Shown in pieces: positions 39,021 to 49,480 of a stretch of DNA of 55,899 nucleotides (the stretch's first letter is position 1; each line of letters starts with the position of its first letter). The stretch lies in NCBI GenBank assembly GCA_947497585.1, contig CANMHG010000016.1, positions 1-55,899 on the forward strand, read 5' to 3'. Source of the DNA: an uncultured Bacillaceae bacterium. Lineage in GTDB: Bacteria > Bacillota > Bacilli > Bacillales > Bacillaceae_L. The notes beneath the pieces were generated by a model. The model worked only from the letters and a program-made list of their open reading frames with translations, was not told the DNA's origin and did not search any database. Made by a program: the position numbers and the translations under genes.

Positions 39021-39152
39021 GACCGTTCCTTTGCGCTGCAGGCACTTGCTTTCCGCGGGAGGAAGTCGAGCCTCCTCGGCGCAAGCGCCTGTGGGGTCTC
39101 GACCTTTCCTCTACTTCCCGCAGGAGTCAAGTGCCCTCCGCTCCAATCCACT
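39021..39152 (+). repeat. Interspersed palindromic element, copy B
   Basis: A 132-bp copy of the element: left end GACCGTTCC, outer arms GGCACTTGCTTTCCGCGGG / CCCGCAGGAGTCAAGTGCC, inner arms GTCGAG / CTCGAC and a central GGCGC-type stem (GCGCAAGCGC). The nested inverted repeats could form one long hairpin. It lies downstream of the yabG terminator and upstream of the veg promoters. Confidence 0.88.
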
Positions 39153-39212
39153 CTTGTTTTATATACATTTAAAACAACAGACTTTATGAAATGAAACTTT
39201 ATAATAAAATAC

Positions 39213-39255
39213 AAAAAAGTCTACTATCATGTAATGTATGAATAGTAGACTTTTT
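39213..39255 (-). terminator. Terminator after yabG
   Basis: A 14-bp stem (AAAAAGTCTACTAT and complementary arm) with a 15-base loop is followed on the minus strand by T. It begins four bases past the yabG stop. The symmetry would also serve the opposite strand. Confidence 0.85.
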
Positions 39256-39258
39256 CTT

Positions 39259-40140
39259 TTAATCATCGTTTAATCTATGGTATGGCATTCCTACTCTTAG
39301 TACGCCTCTTGTTTCAATCCCGCCAAGTCCTTTGTCTCCTGTCAGGGTATTACGTAAAACATCCCATACATTGATTCTTTCAACAAAGGGAGTAAAGCTT
39401 ATTTTAGCCACAATATATACTGGATCGAGTGCATGTATATTTACTCTTGAGGGTGAACTTGCAAAGTTTGCTCCAGCCCTTATAAGTGATTCAAAATGGG
39501 ATTGACATGCTCCTGCAAAGATAACTAATTGATCTAAATGAGGAATTTTTCTTCGTGCCTGTCTAACTGTTTGCGCAAAATGCTTTGAATGTCGGTAAGC
39601 TTTTAGCTCTGATTTTTTTCCTTTAGACTTAGAATAGGCATCATGTCCTGTTATAACAAGAATATCTGGACGGAACTCATCGATTAAGTCACCTACCCGT
39701 TCTGGCATTTCCTTTTCATTACAATGCACTCCATAGACAGGTACACCGATTTTTTCATATAAAGCTAAGCATTTTTTTAAGTACAATGGATCACCATCTA
39801 TGTGGAGAACTCTTCCGGGAATTTGAAAAAAGTCTTGGCTATTACTATAGCCTCCAGTTGCATTGTACTCATTCTTTTGTCGGATTAAATGGTAATCCTG
39901 TCTAAATAGTCGATATGACTTTTCGAGAAGGTCACTGTCTTTTTTCTGTCGTTCCAGTTGTTCGGTTTCATCAACCAATACTAAGTCTTCATAAGATGAA
40001 TCTGCGATAAGTCTTACTTCTTCTCCATATAAAACTGCTTGTTTACTGCCGTTGCTTTCAACCTTTACGTCAATTACTCTGAATATCAAATCACAGTTGT
40101 ATGATTTACGGGCAACAATGTCCCCCACTTTTATGTCCAT
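39259..40140 (-). CDS. yabG: Sporulation-specific protease YabG
   Basis: A mother-cell protease that trims spore coat proteins and prepares them for Tgl cross-linking. From MDIKVGDIVARKSYN it has 293 residues; TGGAGTG stands upstream, and an in-frame codon 48 bases earlier lacks a ribosome site. Conserved blocks: VLHIDGDPLYLKKCLALYEK near 120, DILVITGHDAYSKSKG near 165 (His) and IFAGACQSHFESLIRAGAN near 205 (Cys), the putative cysteine-protease residues. A sigma-K-type promoter is upstream, consistent with late mother-cell expression. Confidence 0.95.
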   Translation of the reverse strand: MDIKVGDIVARKSYNCDLIFRVIDVKVESNGSKQAVLYGEEVRLIADSSYEDLVLVDETEQLERQKKDSDLLEKSYRLFRQDYHLIRQKNEYNATGGYSNSQDFFQIPGRVLHIDGDPLYLKKCLALYEKIGVPVYGVHCNEKEMPERVGDLIDEFRPDILVITGHDAYSKSKGKKSELKAYRHSKHFAQTVRQARRKIPHLDQLVIFAGACQSHFESLIRAGANFASSPSRVNIHALDPVYIVAKISFTPFVERINVWDVLRNTLTGDKGLGGIETRGVLRVGMPYHRLNDD

Positions 40141-40212
40141 ATTATTCACTCCAATAGAGAGCCTTGAGGCTTTAGATAAATAAACCAATTGTTTTTAGTA
40201 TCTATCCTTTTT

Positions 40213-40240
40213 TAGCCTATGCAGGTAATGCCTATTGGGT
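40213..40240 (-). promoter_or_regulatory. Sigma-K-type promoter of yabG
   Basis: The minus strand has AC (40240-40239), a 17-bp spacer and CATAGGCTA (40221-40213), matching AC-N16-17-CATANNNTA. It lies 73 bp upstream of the yabG start. B. subtilis yabG is transcribed by sigma-K. Confidence 0.75.
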
Positions 40241-40273
40241 GAGTGAAATGATATTATTAAGACACTGAAATTA

Positions 40274-40406
40274 GATCGTTCCTTTCCGCTGCAGACACTT
40301 GCTTTCCGCGGGGAGGGATGCGAGCCTCCTCGTCGCTTAGCTCCTGCGGGGTCTCCCACTTCCCTCACTTCCCGCAGGAGTCAAGTGTCTTCCGCTCCAA
40401 TACACT
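40274..40406 (+). repeat. Interspersed palindromic element, copy C
   Basis: A 133-bp copy: left end GATCGTTCC, outer arms ACACTTGCTTTCCGCGGG / CCCGCAGGAGTCAAGTGT, right end CAATACACT. The centre differs from copy B. It is placed between the ksgA terminator and the yabG sigma-K promoter, whose -35 begins 34 bp away. Confidence 0.87.
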
Positions 40407-40447
40407 ACTTAAATACACTTTAGCTACCATCTTCTATGAAGTTGAAT

Positions 40448-40471
40448 AAAAAAAGACCCATACAGGCCTTT

Positions 40472-40473
<2 letters not shown>
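40448..40473 (-). terminator. Terminator after ksgA
   Basis: An imperfect hairpin (AAAAGGCC / GGGTCTTTT with one G-U pair) overlapping the ksgA stop is followed on the minus strand by a run of T. Confidence 0.7.
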
Positions 40474-41901
<1,428 letters not shown>

Positions 41902-42005
41902 TTTTTCCTCCAAATGATGAAACTTTCTGGATCGTTAATTCGTCTAATTAGTAAAATAAGCAAATAGTCTGATAACCCTTATCTTCAGGATATCCCATTA
42001 CACCG

Positions 42006-42035
42006 AAAAAAAACAGAGGATCTGATATCCTCTGT
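42006..42035 (-). terminator. Terminator after yabE
   Basis: A perfect 9-bp stem (ACAGAGGAT / ATCCTCTGT, 42013-42035) with a 5-base loop is followed on the minus strand by eight T. Confidence 0.93.
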
Positions 42036-42046
42036 GAGTTTATAGG

Positions 42047-43243
42047 TTAATCTAGAATTTTAATCTTAACAGACTTTCTACCCCAATGGTAAGCTTCGGC
42101 TTTCGTTGCGAAGAACACATCGATTTTATTACCTTTAATTGCAGATCCTGTGTCTCCAGCAATTGCATATCCATAACCTTCTACATATACTTTCGTTCCT
42201 AAAGGAATAACACTTGGGTCAACAGCAATTACCTTCATATCAGGATTTGCTCGCAGGTTAATGCCTGTTGCAGTCGTTCCTGAGCAACCATTACAGTATG
42301 CTGTATATGCAGTTGAAGAAACGTAGAATTCCTTAACTACTGTACCTGTACCACGAGAAACTTGACGTTGAATTTTTTTCGTTCCAACAGCAACTACTCG
42401 ATCCTTACTTTCTTTCAACGTTTCCGTTTTAACTAACTCTCTTGAAACTTCTTTACCATTTTCAAGAATAACTTCAAAATGTTTCGCAAGCTTTCCTTCT
42501 GAACCAGCAGATACTACTTTTTGCTTACCTTTTTCAATACTACTATCATTTTTAGTAATAACTGCATAAGCAACTGGTTCTTCCACTACATCGGTGACCT
42601 TTTCTATACGTACGACTTTTACGACACTGTTTTGTGCGATCGTAGATTCCAATGCAGGCTCTACACGATCTAGTTCATTAAGTGTGATTTGTTGATTCTC
42701 TAAAAAGTCAGCGACAGTAGTCGAAGTTGCCCAAACGTGCTGTTCTGTTCCACCGACATCCAAGGTTAGCTGAAAGGCCTTTTCTAGCGTAACTGTAATA
42801 TCTTTAGTAATTTCAGCATCGATACCTGGTTCTACTTTATCATGTTCAGTAACTGTAATTTTTTGCGCTTCTAATAACTCTTTAACTGTATCTGCAGTAG
42901 TCCAAACAGTTGATTTTTGATCTCCTATAACAATCTCTACAGGTTTTGACGCTTCCCAAACAATCTCCATATTGTCTGTGATTTCAGCATCTTGTGAATG
43001 TGATAAATGGTCTTCCGAACGCACATAGATTTCATAGTTCTCTAGAAGTTCAGCAACAGTATTAGCATGTGTCCTTATTACTTGTTCCTCACCATTTAGG
43101 GAAAGGTTAACTGTTTCTTTCGTACCCTCATAAACTGCATAGCCCGTTCCTGCAGTTCCAAAAGCTAGTAAACTACTAATTGAAATTATGAATCTTTTTT
43201 TGTTCATTGACTCGGAAAACAGCTTTTTCATGTTTTTAATCAC
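42047..43243 (-). CDS. yabE: Cell-wall-binding G5/3D-domain protein YabE (resuscitation-factor-like)
   Basis: A predicted secreted cell-wall hydrolase of the Rpf/Sps group. 398 residues: signal or anchor helix near 18-38 (FIISISSLLAFGTAGTGYAV), three DUF348 repeats (about 42-200, each with the VNLSLNGEEQ/HANTVAELLE theme), a G5 domain near 215-285, and a C-terminal 3D domain near 300-398 named for its three aspartates (TATGINLRANPDMKVIAVDP, AIAGDTGSAIKGNKIDVFF). B. subtilis controls yabE with an antisense RNA; I did not identify one here. It has a consensus promoter. Confidence 0.94.
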   Translation of the reverse strand: MIKNMKKLFSESMNKKRFIISISSLLAFGTAGTGYAVYEGTKETVNLSLNGEEQVIRTHANTVAELLENYEIYVRSEDHLSHSQDAEITDNMEIVWEASKPVEIVIGDQKSTVWTTADTVKELLEAQKITVTEHDKVEPGIDAEITKDITVTLEKAFQLTLDVGGTEQHVWATSTTVADFLENQQITLNELDRVEPALESTIAQNSVVKVVRIEKVTDVVEEPVAYAVITKNDSSIEKGKQKVVSAGSEGKLAKHFEVILENGKEVSRELVKTETLKESKDRVVAVGTKKIQRQVSRGTGTVVKEFYVSSTAYTAYCNGCSGTTATGINLRANPDMKVIAVDPSVIPLGTKVYVEGYGYAIAGDTGSAIKGNKIDVFFATKAEAYHWGRKSVKIKILD

Positions 43244-43272
43244 GATGAAAAACGCCTCCTTCTCTCGGAGTG

Positions 43273-43301
43273 ATTATATAAAGTATCCTTCATTCTGTCA
43301 A
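43273..43301 (-). promoter_or_regulatory. Consensus sigma-A promoter of yabE
   Basis: The minus strand has perfect TTGACA (43301-43296) and TATAAT (43278-43273) with a 17-bp spacer, 30 bp before the yabE start. Confidence 0.85.
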
Positions 43302-43470
43302 CCCCATCCATAGGTTGCTTGGACTGCATGATTCATTATCCTAAATTTTCTGATAAAAGGGAAGGGAAACTTGTCGACAAAGAAATATATGAATTTAAAG
43401 AGACATGTAGAACTTTTTATTTTCACTCAATCTTAGGACAAGTCCCCGTAAAATTTGACAAAAGTTACTA

Positions 43471-44238
43471 TCACTTTATGTCGAATAATTTACGTGCATT
43501 GTCGGACGTTTGTTGTGCTAACTCCTCAAAAGGGATACCTTTTAGCTCTGCAATTTGTTCAGCCACCAATTTTACATAGCTAGGTTCGTTTCTTTTTCCT
43601 CGAAAAGGGTGTGGCGTTAAATATGGACAGTCAGTTTCAACTAATAAACGATCTAATGGTATTTTTGCAGCCACTTCTTTTGGAACCTTTGCATTTTTGA
43701 AAGTCACTGGACCTCCAAATGATATGTAAAAGTTCATATCCATACATTGTTTAGCTACCTCATAGCTGCCGGTAAAACAATGCATAATTCCACCAACCTC
43801 ATGCGCGCCTTCTTCTTTTAGAATTTCCACTACATCTGCCGTCGCGTCTCGGTTATGTATGACAATCGGTAGCTTCACTTTTTTAGCTAGTGCAATCTGT
43901 TTTCTAAATACTTCTTTTTGAATATCCTTGGGTGATTTATCCCAATAATAATCTAAGCCCATCTCACCAAGAGCAACTACCTTCGGATGAGCTGCAAGTT
44001 CTTCTATCCACTTAAGATCTTCATCCGTCATATCAATTGCATCAACAGGATGCCATCCAATTGTTGCATAGATGTTATCATATGTATTCGTAAGTTCCAT
44101 CGCTTTTGTAATGGTAACCCTATCAAATCCAACAACCACAATGGTTGATACACCTTCATCTTTAGCACGCTGAATTACTTCTTCGAGGTCTGATTCAAAT
44201 TGTGTGGCGTTAATATGTGCATGTGTATCAATTAACAT
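43471..44238 (-). CDS. tatD: TatD-family metal-dependent deoxyribonuclease (YabD)
   Basis: A TIM-barrel metal hydrolase with 3'-5' exonuclease activity in characterised relatives. From MLIDTHAHINATQF it has 255 residues; AAGGAGG precedes this ATG. Metal ligands: DTHAH near 4-8, the bridging Glu in GEMGLDYYWD near 91-100, HNRDA near 127, HCFTG near 152, and ETDCPYL near 202. It follows metG as in B. subtilis, with a terminator-like palindrome between them. Confidence 0.94.
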   Translation of the reverse strand: MLIDTHAHINATQFESDLEEVIQRAKDEGVSTIVVVGFDRVTITKAMELTNTYDNIYATIGWHPVDAIDMTDEDLKWIEELAAHPKVVALGEMGLDYYWDKSPKDIQKEVFRKQIALAKKVKLPIVIHNRDATADVVEILKEEGAHEVGGIMHCFTGSYEVAKQCMDMNFYISFGGPVTFKNAKVPKEVAAKIPLDRLLVETDCPYLTPHPFRGKRNEPSYVKLVAEQIAELKGIPFEELAQQTSDNARKLFDIK

Positions 44239-44261
44239 TGGTATGCCGCCTCCTTTATAAT

Positions 44262-44287
44262 AGAAAGGGCAGATGATCATCTGCCCT
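44262..44287 (-). terminator. Terminator after metG (perfect 22-bp palindrome)
   Basis: AGGGCAGATGA is followed at once by its exact complement TCATCTGCCCT (44266-44287), then TTTCTATT on the minus strand. The palindrome is 16 bp past the metG stop and about 28 bp before the tatD start, so some readthrough must occur if tatD lacks its own promoter. Confidence 0.7.
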
Positions 44288-44302
44288 AAATGCGATATCT
44301 TT

Positions 44303-46252
<1,950 letters not shown>

Positions 46253-46286
46253 TTAAATTTCCTCCTATATATATACAGTAATAAAA

Positions 46287-46308
46287 CTCCCGCCTAAAGG
46301 GACGAGAG
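46287..46308 (-). promoter_or_regulatory. metG leader hairpin, candidate attenuator
   Basis: On the minus strand CTCTCGTC (46308-46301) pairs with GGCGGGAG (46294-46287) through 8 bp including G-U pairs, and TTTTATT follows. Upstream, AGAGTAA can pair instead with TTACTCT, which overlaps the left arm. The two folds are mutually exclusive, as in an attenuator. Function is inferred. Confidence 0.45.
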
Positions 46309-46320
46309 TAATTTCAACAT
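46294..46320 (-). CDS. Possible metG leader peptide (8 codons)
   Basis: ATG at 46320 opens an 8-codon frame (MLKLLSSL) ending in TAG within the hairpin described above. AAAGG stands six bases upstream, a good ribosome site. The peptide contains four Leu and two Ser but only the start Met, so it would not sense methionine directly. It may be chance; no homologue can be claimed from so short a frame. Confidence 0.3.
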   Translation of the reverse strand: MLKLLSSL

Positions 46321-46379
46321 AAAAATCCTTTACTCTACTACATTCTTCATAAACTCATGATTACCTCTTATATCAACAA

Positions 46380-46409
46380 AATATACATATATTATAGAAG
46401 TAATGTCAA
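46380..46409 (-). promoter_or_regulatory. Probable sigma-A promoter of metG
   Basis: The minus strand has TTGACA (46409-46404), an 18-bp spacer and TATATT (46385-46380). It would give a leader of about 120 nt before metG. No T-box core is visible in it. Confidence 0.6.
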
Positions 46410-46457
46410 CTAAGTTTATTTCGAAAGAAAATGTAGCTTATTATATATGTTAGCAAG

Positions 46458-46589
46458 AGTGGATTGAAGCGGAAGGCACTTGACTCCTGCGGGAAGTGAG
46501 GGATATCCGGTGAGACCCCACAGGCGAAGCCGAGGAGGCTCACATCCCTCCCCGCGGAAAGCAAGTGCCTGCAGCGAAAAGGAACGGTC
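46458..46589 (-). repeat. Interspersed palindromic element, copy D (inverted)
   Basis: A 132-bp copy in the opposite orientation from copies A-C: it starts AGTGGATTG and ends GGAACGGTC. Outer arms GGCACTTGACTCCTGCGGG / CCGCGGAAAGCAAGTGCC are conserved. It lies in the divergent region between metG and abrB, 49 bp upstream of the metG -35 box. Confidence 0.88.
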
Positions 46590-46664
46590 AAGCTTCAGAT
46601 TGGTTCATTAAATTTTGTTATTGATTAACTAATATTTTGGTAAATAAGACCATTTGGCATTTTT

Positions 46665-46705
46665 TGTCGAATAAATATTGAATTTTGTCGAATCGCCTGT
46701 ATAAT
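46665..46705 (+). promoter_or_regulatory. abrB distal promoter flanked by two 0A boxes
   Basis: TTGAAT (46678-46683), a 16-bp spacer and TATAAT (46700-46705) form a plausible promoter about 250 bp upstream of abrB. Perfect Spo0A boxes TGTCGAA occur at 46665-46671 and 46686-46692, on either side of the -35, so Spo0A-P should block it directly. Confidence 0.6.
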
Positions 46706-46851
46706 ATTTACTAGAAAAGATTTGAAAAAAAGTTATCAAATGTATAATAATAGCTAACTTGTATTTTTTTACAAACATTTATAAATCAATATTTTTGTGA
46801 ACTTTTTAAGACATTTTCTTAAAGAAATGCAAAGTTTTGTAATTTAAATTA

Positions 46852-46880
46852 TTGACGTTTATTGGAAACACTGTTATTAT
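46852..46880 (+). promoter_or_regulatory. abrB proximal sigma-A promoter
   Basis: TTGACG (46852-46857), a 17-bp spacer and TATTAT (46875-46880), followed by a purine start about 7 bp on and an approximately 70-nt leader to the abrB ribosome site GGGAGGAG. Confidence 0.8.
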
Positions 46881-46896
46881 AAAAGTACATTTATTT

Positions 46897-46913
46897 TGTC
46901 GAATAATGACGAA
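46897..46913 (+). promoter_or_regulatory. Spo0A-binding site (two 0A boxes) in the abrB leader
   Basis: TGTCGAA (46897-46903) and TGACGAA (46907-46913) are two perfect TGNCGAA boxes 10 bp apart, just downstream of the start of transcription. This is the layout by which Spo0A-P represses B. subtilis abrB as cells enter stationary phase. Confidence 0.88.
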
Positions 46914-46957
46914 AAAGATAGATTTTTGTAATAAAATTACGGGAGGAGAACATTAAT

Positions 46958-47242
46958 ATGAAATCTACTGGTATTGTACGTAAAGTTGATGAATTAGGAC
47001 GCGTGGTAATTCCAATCGAACTGCGTCGCACATTAGGAATTGCTGAAAAGGATGCACTTGAAATCTATGTTGACGATGAGAGAATCATCTTAAAAAAATA
47101 TAAACCAAACATGACTTGTCATGTAACTGGAGAAGTATCTGATCATAATATCACTCTAGCTGGCGGTAAAATTGTACTTAGCCGTGAGGGTGCAGAACAA
47201 ATCCTACAAGAAATTCAAAGCAATTTAGAAGTTGCAAAATAA
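46958..47242 (+). CDS. abrB: Transition-state regulator AbrB
   Basis: A DNA-binding global repressor of stationary-phase and biofilm genes. 94 residues: the N-terminal swapped-hairpin DNA-binding domain (MKSTGIVRKVDELGRVVIP, then LRRTLGIAEKDALEIYVD) with the conserved Arg residues, a Cys at about 54 (MTCHVTG) and a C-terminal multimerisation domain. It is the only clear plus-strand gene of the window. Two promoters and two Spo0A box pairs precede it; likely targets in the window include spoVG. Confidence 0.97.
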   Translation: MKSTGIVRKVDELGRVVIPIELRRTLGIAEKDALEIYVDDERIILKKYKPNMTCHVTGEVSDHNITLAGGKIVLSREGAEQILQEIQSNLEVAK

Positions 47243-47250
47243 TAAATAAT

Positions 47251-47302
47251 AATGGCTGTCTATGTGTCAATTTTTTGATACTTCTAGACAGCCATTTTTT
47301 TA
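47251..47302. terminator. Bidirectional terminator between abrB and rsmI
   Basis: A 12-bp outer stem (AATGGCTGTCTA at 47251-47262 with TAGACAGCCATT at 47285-47296) and a small inner stem are flanked by seven T on the plus strand and by ATTATT on the minus strand. It serves the convergent genes abrB and rsmI. Confidence 0.85.
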
Positions 47303-48175
47303 TTCTACATGATACTGCTGATAAACTTCCCTTTTCGGTAATCCCCTATCTAATGCAACTTGTTTGATTGCCTCTTTTGACGGTAATGATTTTTCAGCAA
47401 TATAATGATTTACATGTTCAATAATGGTTAGTACGTCCCACCAGTTTGTTTCTTTTTCAATTTCACTTTCTTTTGCACCTTCTAATAGTAGGCAAAATTC
47501 CCCTCTCACGTTTTCATCAGTTGCCCACTCAATTACTTCTTCTAACGTACCTCTAATAAATTCTTCAAACTTCTTAGTCAATTCTCTAGAAAGCGTGACC
47601 TTTCTATTTCCTAAAATCTCTACCATCAATTGTAGAGTTTCTTTTAATCGGTGTGGAGACTCATAAAAAATCAGTGTCTCCTTCCTATTTTTAAGGGTTT
47701 CGAGTTGTTTACGTTTATCCTTCTTTTGTCGATTTAAAAACCCATAGTAGTAAAAGTGATCGGTTGGGAGCCCTGATGCAATTAGGGCTGTTAGGGCTGC
47801 ATTTGCTCCTGGAAGAGGTACAACATGAAACTGTTCCTCTAAAGCCTCAACAACTAATTCATAACCAGGGTCGGAAATGGTAGGCATTCCCGCATCACTT
47901 ACTATGGCTACATCTTTCCCCTCTTTTAAAAGAGTGATGATTTTTTCTCCGCTATTTTGCTTATTATGTTCATGGTAGCTTGTAACCGGGGTTTCAATTT
48001 CAAAATGGTTACATAGTTTTTTGGTTTGCCGTGTATCCTCTGCAGCTATAATATGTACTTCCTTTAGAATACGAACTGCCCGAAAGGTCATATCCTCTAG
48101 GTTTCCTATTGGAGTTGGGACTAGGTAAAGAATTCCTCCATTATTTGTACCATGAAAGCTTTTTTGTTGCCACAT
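47300..48175 (-). CDS. rsmI: 16S rRNA (cytidine-1402-2'-O) methyltransferase
   Basis: Methylates the ribose of C1402 in the 16S decoding centre. About 291 residues from MWQQKSF; GGAG lies 10 bases upstream, while the ATG nine bases earlier is too close to it. Signatures of the tetrapyrrole-methylase fold: YLVPTPIGNLEDMTFRA near 16-32, AAEDTRQTKKL, IVSDAGMPTISDPGYELV near 95-112 and PLPGANAALTALIASG. It follows yabB by about 27 bp. In B. subtilis yazA (GIY-YIG protein) intervenes; it is absent here. Confidence 0.96.
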   Translation of the reverse strand: MWQQKSFHGTNNGGILYLVPTPIGNLEDMTFRAVRILKEVHIIAAEDTRQTKKLCNHFEIETPVTSYHEHNKQNSGEKIITLLKEGKDVAIVSDAGMPTISDPGYELVVEALEEQFHVVPLPGANAALTALIASGLPTDHFYYYGFLNRQKKDKRKQLETLKNRKETLIFYESPHRLKETLQLMVEILGNRKVTLSRELTKKFEEFIRGTLEEVIEWATDENVRGEFCLLLEGAKESEIEKETNWWDVLTIIEHVNHYIAEKSLPSKEAIKQVALDRGLPKREVYQQYHVE

Positions 48176-48202
48176 TGTATGCATACTCCTTTATTAAAGA
48201 AC

Positions 48203-48958
48203 CTACTGTTCCTTGAAATCTTCCCCATATAAAATAGTTTTTAGTTCTTTTGTATATTCATTTTCTTCATTATATACAATTAACGGCTGTAAAATTTTTA
48301 AGTCTGGTTTACCATCTTTAATTCCTTCTATTAAAAGGGTATTTGCTTCCTTACCTGCTTTTGGATAGACAAACTGCAGTCGCTTCGGTTCCAATCGATA
48401 TTTCCTCATTAAAGTAACAATATCAAGTAGCCTTCCGGGGCGATGCACAAATGCAACCTTCCCTCCTTGCTTCACTAATTGACTACTCACACGAATAACG
48501 TCTTCTAGTGTACAATGGATTTCATGCCTAGCAATAGCTAGATGTTCATTTTCATTTATTTCATCTTGCTTAGGAGTTGGAAAATAGGGTGGGTTACAGG
48601 TTACGATATCAAAATTACCATGACCTAATATTTTTGGCATGTCCTTAATATCTCCATGAATCATCTTTATCTGGGTGCTCAGTTTGTTAAATTCAATACT
48701 TCTCTTTGCCATGCTATAAATTCTATGTTGGATTTCAACCCCAGTAATATCTCCCTTTGTACGTTTACTTAATAACAATGGAATGACACCATTACCCGTA
48801 CATAAATCAAGTAAATTTCCTTTTTGAATAGGAACATATACAAACTTAGCTAGCAGTACTGTATCTAAGGAAAAGGCAAAAACGGAGGGACTCTGAATAA
48901 TACGCAAATTCTCTCCTAATAAATGATCTAAACGTTCGTCATCGAATAATTCCAGCAT
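48203..48958 (-). CDS. yabB: tRNA1(Val) (adenine-37-N6)-methyltransferase family protein (YabB)
   Basis: A class I SAM-dependent methyltransferase of the TrmN6 family. 251 residues: SAM loop [20 protein letters not shown] near 48-67, acidic motif [16 protein letters not shown], and the N6-adenine catalytic motif CNPPYFPTP near 122-130. The start [14 protein letters not shown] resembles the family. It leads the yabB-rsmI pair, and a terminator for yabA lies upstream. The precise tRNA target in this organism is inferred. Confidence 0.93.
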   Translation of the reverse strand: MLELFDDERLDHLLGENLRIIQSPSVFAFSLDTVLLAKFVYVPIQKGNLLDLCTGNGVIPLLLSKRTKGDITGVEIQHRIYSMAKRSIEFNKLSTQIKMIHGDIKDMPKILGHGNFDIVTCNPPYFPTPKQDEINENEHLAIARHEIHCTLEDVIRVSSQLVKQGGKVAFVHRPGRLLDIVTLMRKYRLEPKRLQFVYPKAGKEANTLLIEGIKDGKPDLKILQPLIVYNEENEYTKELKTILYGEDFKEQ

Positions 48959-49049
48959 GTATAGTAGAATCCTTTCAAGATATATTCATTATCGTGTTCA
49001 CTATGTACAATTACTAAACCTAGTTTACCAAATTGTGATGAAATAGATG

Positions 49050-49086
49050 AAAAAAAATGGACCTTTCATAAAAGAAAAGTCCATTT
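49050..49086 (-). terminator. Terminator after yabA
   Basis: A 12-bp stem with one mismatch (AAATGGAC.TTTC / GAAA.GTCCATTT, 49055-49086) overlaps the yabA stop and is followed on the minus strand by TTTTTTTTC. Confidence 0.85.
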
Positions 49087-49459
49087 ACTTCTTATTTAAA
49101 AAGGATAGACAAAACAAGCAGTCACCGTCTCTTCGAACACTGCCATAGTGAACATTGCAAATATGAAAGCCTTCTTGGTAAAGTCGCGCTAGGTTATCAT
49201 AGCCTTCACCAATATCAGCCACTTTTGCTTCTGCACTATTTTTGACAGGTTTTTTTCCTTTTGTTTTTTCTTGTTGTTGAACAGATGTTTGATCAAGGCG
49301 GCGACGCAGATGGTCATTTTCAATTAAAAGGTTATTATTCTCTTCCAGCAATTCTGCTAAATGCTGTTTAAGATCTCCTAACTGACGATATAAATGACCA
49401 ATTTGCTCCTCCATGCTACTAACAGATTCAAAGATTTCTTTTTTTTCCACGTTATCCAC
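49085..49459 (-). CDS. yabA: Replication initiation control protein YabA
   Basis: A negative regulator of DNA replication initiation that binds DnaA and the beta clamp DnaN. 124 residues: an N-terminal leucine-zipper coiled coil (about 5-60, [20 protein letters not shown]), a linker, and a C-terminal zinc-binding domain near 98-124 (HICNVHYG and CLFCLSFL supply His and three Cys). It comes after ricT in the darA-yaaR-holB-ricT-yabA operon, matching its replication link with holB. Confidence 0.96.
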   Translation of the reverse strand: MDNVEKKEIFESVSSMEEQIGHLYRQLGDLKQHLAELLEENNNLLIENDHLRRRLDQTSVQQQEKTKGKKPVKNSAEAKVADIGEGYDNLARLYQEGFHICNVHYGSVRRDGDCLFCLSFLNKK

Positions 49460-49480
49460 CTCATTAATCTGTCGCTAAAT

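Noticed and set aside
38990..39214. Open frames on both strands over repeat copy B
   Set aside because: Same explanation: palindromic repeat sequence without coding character.
43319..43579. Plus-strand open frame between yabE and tatD
   Set aside because: It runs into tatD antisense and lacks a ribosome site and protein-like composition; an antisense RNA to yabE was considered, but no promoter of that type was identified.
46260..46409. T-box riboswitch upstream of metG
   Set aside because: The leader is short and lacks the conserved T-box core and a long stem I.
46406..46591. Minus-strand open frame upstream of metG
   Set aside because: It is repeat copy D read through, with no conserved protein content.
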